The notes below the pieces were generated by a model, which did no database searches, was not told the origin of the DNA, and was given only the letters and a program-made list of their open reading frames with translations. Source: Gyromitra esculenta (taxonomy: Eukaryota > Ascomycota > Pezizomycetes > Pezizales > Discinaceae). From it: a DNA stretch of 64,000 nucleotides. The stretch covers positions 1,860,001 through 1,924,000 of the forward strand of contig JBCAML010000006.1 of assembly GCA_038503075.1 (NCBI GenBank), in the 5' to 3' direction. Both the position numbers and the translations under genes were made by a program. Shown piece after piece: positions 58,221 through 64,000 of this stretch; the stretch's first letter is position 1; every line of letters begins with the position of its first letter.

Positions 58221-61200
58221 ATGGGACCCACAAAAACACCCAACAAAAACGCTTCCTCTACGCCACAAGGAAAACAGCGAACCATTTCAAGCTTTTTTGC
58301 CCCGCCAAAGTCATCACCTGTGCGGCAAGCTACGGCTTCTCAGCCAACACCAACGATCAAGAGAACAAAACCTGCCAAGGAACGGGAGTCCGAGAAAGAA
58401 AACAAAGGTTCTAGTTTTCATGAAGATCTAGGGGAAGATAGAGAGGAAGAGGAGGAACCACCCCGCCCTGCACAGAAACCGAGAACTACACAAAATGCAC
58501 CACAGAAAAGGTTTTTCGATGATGTCGACGGAGACGATGACGAAGACCTATACAGTAGGCCTACACCCGTAAATGGGACTGGGGCTCCGGCGAAGAAGCT
58601 TAGAAGAAGTCCAAGCTTAGATCCAGAGGTGGAAAAGGAAGATGGGAGAGACGAAGCGTTACTCCTCCCTTCAACTGCTGCTGCGAGAAAGGGGAAGAAG
58701 CAAATTTCGTCAGAAAGGACTGATAGATATCGATTTAACCCATCTACCAACGTCATGGAGATGGTCTCGGAACCCATTATCCCTATAGCTAAAGCGATGA
58801 AGGAGAAAACGCGCGAGAAATTCATTAAGAAGCTTGGCCGCCCGGACTCCATGTTCGAAATCCGCCGCGAGAATAACATCGTCGACGACGAAGACGCTGC
58901 ACCTACCGAGGATGCCGAGGGTGCTGAAGAACCCGAAGAAGAAGAGCCCAGTGTTATTACAAAAAGGTTTGGCCGTGGCAAAGCCGCCGCCACATCTAAA
59001 GGTGACAAGAAAGGAAAATCAAAATTGACACCCCTGGAGCAACAAGTAGTGGATATCAAACGGAAGCACCCTGACACTGTTCTCGTTGTTGAGGTTGGGT
59101 ATAAATTCCGCTTCTTCGGTGAAGATGCAAAGATTGCTTCACAGAACCTCTCTATCATGTGTATTCCTGGTAAAATGCGTTTTGACGAGCATCCGTCTGA
59201 AGCCCACCTTGCGAAATTCGCATCTGCATCTATTCCTGTGCCTCGTCTGCATGTGCACGTCAGGCGCCTCGTCGCGGCGGGGTATAAAGTTGGCATTGTC
59301 CGTCAGCGCGAGACGGCAGCCCTGAAGGCCGCGGGTGACAATAGGAACGCTCCCTTTGTGAGGGAATTGACAAATCTGTATACGAAGGGGACGTACATTG
59401 ATGATATAGATGGGATGGATGATGTAGCGGCAGGTGCAGGTAGTGGTGGCGCAAGTAACACGGGGTATTTACTTTGTATCACTGAGAAGCCTGGTGGAGG
59501 CACAGGAACAGACGAAAAAGCTCACGTTGGTATCCTCGCCGTGCAACCTGCGACAGGAGATGTCATATACGACGAATTCGACGATGGCTTCATGCGTAGC
59601 GAAATCGAAACTCGTCTCTTGCACATAGCGCCATGCGAGTTCCTTATTGTTGGCGAGCTCACCAAAGCCACCGAGAAACTCGTCTCTCACCTTGCAGGCT
59701 CCACTACCACCGTCTTTGGTGACTCGATCCGTGTTGAGCGTGTGGACCGAAAGAAGGGTGGAGAAGCAACTACGGCAGCTGCTAAACATGTCGCCACGTT
59801 CTACGCTGACAAACTTAAGTCCTCATCTTCTCCGAACGCCGGGGAAGCGAACAAACTCCTTGATGCTGTCATGAATTTCTCCGATCTCGTGCAGATATGC
59901 CTTTCTGCGATGATAACACATCTGACAAGCTATGGGCTTGAACATGTGTTTGATCTGACGAAATACTTTACTCCGTTTTCGGCACGAAGTCACATGCTTC
60001 TCAATGGGAATACATTATCAAGTCTCGAGATCTATAGAAACCAGACAGATTATACAACGAAAGGGAGTTTGTTCTGGACTCTGGACAGGACAAAAACAAA
60101 AATGGGGCGAAGGCTACTGCGGAACTGGGTAGGGAGACCGCTTCTGCATAAGGGGAAGCTGGAAGAGCGTATTGAGGCGGTGGATGAGATTAGAAGTGGG
60201 AAAAATGGGAAGCTGGATAGAATTAGGGAGTTGCTGGGGCGCGTTGGGTATGATCTTGAGAAAGGATTGATTCGTATTTACTACGGCAAGGTAATAATGA
60301 TTTATTATTTATTGTGATGGCGTGGATGGTCGCTGATGGCTTAGTATAGTGTACACGCCCGGAATTGCTACAAATATTGCAGTCTCTGCATCGAATTTCT
60401 ACCGTATTTCCGGGGGTTGAAGACGCTAAGGAAATGGGGTTTAATTCGAGTCTCATCAATGAAGCTGTGGCTTCGCTACCCAAAATCAAAGGCGAGGTAC
60501 AGGCGTGTTTAGATATATTTAATCATTCCGCGGCTGGGAAAGACGACAAGTATGACTTCTTCAAGGAAGAGGAAGGGGATGATTATGAAGCTATTACGGA
60601 ACACAAACTAGGAATTGCGATAGTCGAATCAGAGTTGATGGAACATTTGAAGGAGGTCACGACGATATTAAAGCGGAAGCAGAAATGCAGTTACGTCAGC
60701 GTGTCGGGGATCGAGTACCTTATTGAAGTCTCGAATGATAAAAATGCTCTGAAGCTGGTTCCTGCAACCTGGGCAAAGATTAGTGGGTAAGTAGCGCATT
60801 TCTACAATATTAAACACAGCAAACTAACCACCTACCTCAGAACTAAAAAAGTCTCTCGCTTCCACACCCCCACCGTAATTCAAATGCTTCGCGAACGCGA
60901 TCAACACAAGGAATCTCTTGCCGCAGAGTGTGATATTGTATTCAAGAAATTCCTTGCAGAGATTAGTACCAAGTATCAAGAACTCCGCGACTGCGTCCAA
61001 TCGCTCTCAACTCTTGACTGTCTCTTTTCCCTCGCAACTGTTGCAAACCAACCGAACTACTGTAAACCGGAGTTCACGTCCGAAACTAGTATCGAAGTAG
61101 TCGAGGGACGACATCCGATGGTTGAGCAGCTCCTCATCGATGCGTATGTTCCTAACGATATCTCACTCCATTCCTCGAGCAAGCGCGCCATGGTTATCAC

Positions 61201-61948
61201 CGGCCCAAATATGGGTGGTAAGTCTTCCTACGTCCGACAAGTCGCGCTCATCTCTATCATGGCGCAAATCGGCTCCTACGTTCCTGCAGAATCTGCACGA
61301 CTTGGGCTTCTCGATGCAGTGTTTACGAGAATGGGTGCGTTCGATAATATGATGGCTGGGGAGTCAACTTTCATGGTTGAACTCTCTGAGACCTCTGATA
61401 TCCTCAAGATGGCAACAGACCGGAGCCTTGTCATACTTGATGAACTGGGAAGAGGGACGAGTACACATGATGGTGTTGCGATTGCGCATGCAGTATTGGA
61501 ATATGTAGTGAAGGAGATCAAGTGCATGTGTTTGTTTGTCACGCATTACCCGCTATTGGCGGCATTCGGAGAGCGGTATAGCGGGGAAGTAGTGAATGCG
61601 CATATGAAGTTCACTGAAGGAGAGAAAGAAGAAGGAGAGGAGGGGCAAGATATTACATTTTTGTATACAATTGGCGAGGGAGTCGCGCATAGGAGTTACG
61701 GGCTTAATGTGGCGAGGTTGGCGGGGATTCCGAGACCATGCCTGCAGACGGCGGCTGTGAAGAGTACGCAGTTAGAGGCGGAGCTGAAGGAAAAGGAGTC
61801 GATGAGATGGTAAGAGTCCCCGGTATGTCTACTTGGTAGGAGACAATGGCTAACTGATTGATGCAGGGCAAATATGTTGAATGCAGCGATAATGGGGAGC
61901 GAGGCGTTTGATCCTACGAAGCTGCTAAGGAGTATTGAGTATATTTAA
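58221..61948 (+). CDS. msh3: DNA mismatch repair protein Msh3 (MutS homologue)
   Basis: Partner of Msh2 in MutS-beta, which recognises insertion/deletion loops. Exons 58221-60290, 60350-60786, 60841-61809 and 61867-61948 give 1185 aa, close to the family length. The PCNA-binding PIP box is Q19-RT-I22-SS-F25-F26. Residues 30-265 are acidic/basic and disordered. MutS domain I begins [35 protein letters not shown] and lacks the Phe-x-Glu of Msh6, as expected for Msh3. The lever/clamp region contains [27 protein letters not shown]. The ATPase has Walker A GPNMGGKS (957-964), [11 protein letters not shown] and Walker [17 protein letters not shown], then the TH-Y-LA switch. All motifs look intact. 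Two ACGCGT cores lie in the promoter. Confidence 0.97.
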
Positions 61949-62300
61949 AAGTGTTTTGTGTGTAAGATACTTAGCTGACTCGTGGTGTTGTTTATCTATT
62001 TTGGATGGTATTATATTTTTGTTTATTTCAAGACCGCAGTTTAGTATCCTATAGAGATAATATATCTAAGTTAAGATTTAAGAATAGGGAGATGTGAAGT
62101 AACACTTTCTTATGCAATATTTGGTCTAAGCTGATTAATCATGTATTATCACTCGCATGGCTAAATTTACGTTTGGGTTGGAAAAGAGTTATTTAATATA
62201 TATTGGCCAGTCTTCTATATTCTAAACAAAAAATTGAAATCGCTGAATGCCATCACTAGAGCTCCACGTTCTGCACCCACCCTCTAGGCTAACTATCCGC
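61949..62300. other. Convergent intergenic region
   Basis: Short AT-rich spacer between msh3 and the cysteine-rich gene. Nothing further seen. Confidence 0.6.
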
Positions 62301-62795
62301 CTAAAAGTTCTGCGCAATATTAACATTCGGATTCGGACTCGCTCTCCGTCTAGATCTTCCTGTCAACCGCCTTGCGAGCGAACGCAGTACACCGCCACTG
62401 CTACCGCCACTGTTTGTACTATCAGAGTTCTTCCTATTCCTTCTCAGCGATCTTAACGTGTTCATAAACGCCCTTCCAATTTTCCTCAGCTTACGCCTTT
62501 TTCCGTCTTCCGTCTCATCACTCGGGGGACACTCACAGGTCTCTACAGGCAAAGCACAAATGATACAAAGATCAACCTGAGGCTGACGATCTTCATAACA
62601 GAAGACGCAATCAATATTGAGCGAGGCATAAGCTTCCCATCTATCCTCCGCGCGCAAATCCATCTGGACTGGGTCACAGGTGCAGACTTCGCAGTTATCA
62701 CAGCCGGGTTCAAATCGAACGGAGAGAACGAGCAAGTCCCCTTCAATCACCTCGCTTCCGAGAGCTACACAGTCGCAAGTTGGAGGTTGAGCCAT
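62301..62795 (-). CDS. Cysteine-rich small protein with basic C-terminus, unknown function
   Basis: 164 aa from a clear ATG (MAQPPTCDCVALGSE). The first 95 residues carry twelve or more Cys arranged as pairs: CDC, CDNCEVCTC, CVFC, CIIC, CEC. This suggests binding of zinc or another metal, perhaps as two small treble-clef-like or RING-like units. There is no signal peptide, which argues against a secreted effector. The last 70 residues are very basic (KRRKLRKIGRAFMNTLRSLRRNRK, LRSLARRLTGRSRRRA) with a Ser/Gly linker, as in nucleic-acid-binding or nuclear proteins. I do not recognise a family. Confidence 0.65.
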   Translation of the reverse strand: MAQPPTCDCVALGSEVIEGDLLVLSVRFEPGCDNCEVCTCDPVQMDLRAEDRWEAYASLNIDCVFCYEDRQPQVDLCIICALPVETCECPPSDETEDGKRRKLRKIGRAFMNTLRSLRRNRKNSDSTNSGGSSGGVLRSLARRLTGRSRRRASPNPNVNIAQNF

Positions 62796-63181
62796 TTTGG
62801 GTTATGGGTGGTGTCTTGGAGATGATTATTGTATGGTTTGAGGAGTAGTTGAGGGATCCGTGACTATGGAATAGTAGGGAGTATTTATACTACGTGCGTT
62901 TTTTTTACTTCGTACCCATCTTGAACATAGTTATATAGGTATCTAGTATGCTTAGAACTTATGTAGCAATTTAGATTCAGCCGCTAACTAGTTTTTTTGA
63001 ATGTAGTTATGTTTGGTCTAACTTGAAATCTAAATTGCTTGAGTGTTCGGATTCGTTGCATGAGAGGCGATCTACAGGAAGGCATCAGCTCGTGAAGTAG
63101 AGAAATGTTTCACTACATATGGGTATTGTACTGACCGAGATTCCTTTGCCAAGTGATAGAAGGGGAACTCTCTGTTAAAAT
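62796..63181. other. Intergenic region
   Basis: Upstream of the cysteine-rich gene and downstream of the next gene; no feature seen. Confidence 0.6.
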
Positions 63182-63787
63182 TTATATCGACGATCCCGAC
63201 AACCACCAAGTGACCAACTCTCTATTTTCTTGTTGCAACTGAAACAAAGTCCCCTTTGCGATTTCCTCCGCCTCCATTCTCTTTAAGGCCCTTGTAATAT
63301 GCTCGCCAGCGTCTTTGAAAAGCTGACTTTCCAACATCTTTTCAGACGTCACTAGAATCCGTTCCATTAATACGGCTCGACTCTTTCGCGCCGCTTCCCC
63401 TTGGGCAAAGTCTTGACATTGCGTATTTCTATCGACCAGATCGTAGTATATTGCGTCGCTGAAGGTTGCCCTCAGGATTTCCTTCGTAATATGGTTGTGC
63501 TTAGATCTTATATGATCTAAAATAGCCTTTATGGTCTCGGCAGCGTAGATTTTTTGCCTGATATTCTGCTCCCTGGATACTATTATGGTGATACGGGAGT
63601 CTAGTGCTGCTCTGGCGTAATCGATACCACCATATCTCTGCCATTTCCAGGCTACACCAAAGAAATCATCGTCTGCGCAAGACTCGAGAATATCTTGAAG
63701 GGTATTCTGAAATGACTCGAGTGTGTTATTGACGTTCAGAAGGACCCCAACCTTTCGGTCCATGAGTTGTTGATTTGGGTTTGCCAT
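63182..63787 (-). CDS. Uncharacterised helical protein
   Basis: 201 aa from ATG (MANPNQQLMDRKVGVLLNVNNTLESF). It has no introns and is predominantly charged and helical, with no membrane helix or signal peptide. It contains segments such as IRQKIYAAETIKAILDHIRSKHNHITKEIL and ESQLFKDAGEHITRALKRMEAEEIAKGTLFQLQQENRELV, the latter a possible coiled coil. I know no family for it. Length, ATG start and even composition argue that it is real. Confidence 0.55.
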   Translation of the reverse strand: MANPNQQLMDRKVGVLLNVNNTLESFQNTLQDILESCADDDFFGVAWKWQRYGGIDYARAALDSRITIIVSREQNIRQKIYAAETIKAILDHIRSKHNHITKEILRATFSDAIYYDLVDRNTQCQDFAQGEAARKSRAVLMERILVTSEKMLESQLFKDAGEHITRALKRMEAEEIAKGTLFQLQQENRELVTWWLSGSSI

Positions 63788-64000
63788 TCGTAAGGGGTAG
63801 TGAGTTGTGGTGGAAGAAGAAGAAATAAATGGTGGGGGCGTGGTGCTGCAGGGCGAGCAGTTAAATTTTTGGGTTTTGTTGGTGAATGTGAGGTTTCTAT
63901 TTAAAGCTGGAAAATACCTACCCTACGTCATTAAATAGGAAAAATTACGGTCAGTTTTGTTTAGTTAGCTAGATTACACGCAGGGAAAGAATAACCCACC
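63788..64000. other. Upstream region at the window edge
   Basis: Promoter side of the preceding gene; nothing else is visible before the window ends. Confidence 0.6.

Noticed and set aside
58418..59296. Minus-strand open frame of 292 codons
   Set aside because: It lies antisense to the disordered N-terminal part and domain I of msh3 and shows no domain.
1..64000. CRISPR array, bacterial operon or secondary-metabolite cluster
   Set aside because: No spaced direct repeats, no polycistronic layout and no polyketide synthase, peptide synthetase or terpene cyclase genes are present; the window is eukaryotic with spliced genes.

Overview
The window looks like nuclear DNA of a filamentous ascomycete (Pezizomycotina). 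The evidence is the gene content: a Zn2Cys6 regulator, a Uba4 fused to a rhodanese domain, a fungal FAR-17a/AIG1-like protein, a CSC1-type channel and Msh3. Introns are mostly 50-100 nt with GTATGT/GTAAGT donors and CTAAC/TACTAAT-like branch sites, and single-gene transcription units are separated by long AT-rich spacers. Low gene density could fit an early-diverging class such as Pezizomycetes, but I cannot prove that from this window.

Layout. 0.5-7.5 kb: one very large minus-strand gene (9 exons, about 2146 aa) whose architecture (helical N-terminus, PH-like domain, about 1600 disordered residues with SUMO-interaction-like motifs, C-terminal coiled coil) resembles the meiotic chromosome-axis proteins Red1/SYCP2. 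9.2-11.8 kb: a CSC1/OSCA-type stress-gated channel, convergent with a compact CPA2-type monovalent cation/proton antiporter (13.4-15.2 kb). 15.2-22.7 kb: a gene-poor AT-rich stretch with a MITE-like inverted-repeat element. 22.7-25.0 kb: a RhoGAP protein with a long pyrimidine-rich leader. 27.8-31.0 kb: an Erv2-like sulfhydryl oxidase and a branched-chain aminotransferase sharing a divergent promoter. 32.3-33.7 kb: an F-box protein. 35.9-37.6 kb: Uba4, followed by a decayed TPR gene and a second, shorter copy of the MITE. 39.9-41.2 kb: a LYAR-type nucleolar zinc-finger protein. 42.5-45.0 kb: a FAR-17a/AIG1-like membrane protein cut into eight exons, three of them 15-24 nt. 47.8-50.8 kb: a 901-aa Zn2Cys6 regulator. 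50.8-57.5 kb: a second gene desert holding a tRNA-Asp gene and a dispersed 5S rRNA gene. 57.5-64 kb: a small unknown protein, the mismatch repair protein Msh3, a cysteine-rich basic protein and another unknown protein.

There is no operon-like or biosynthetic cluster; the genes appear to work independently. Two deal with DNA metabolism (Red1-like, Msh3), two with ion homeostasis (CSC1, antiporter) and two with thiol/sulfur chemistry (Erv2, Uba4). I see no new multi-gene system. The most interesting items are the Red1/SYCP2-like gene, the microexons of the FAR-17a gene and the two-copy MITE family in which one copy carries a 182-bp extra segment. Exon joins were worked out by hand from splice motifs, reading-frame continuity and family resemblance; no alignment or transcript data were available.
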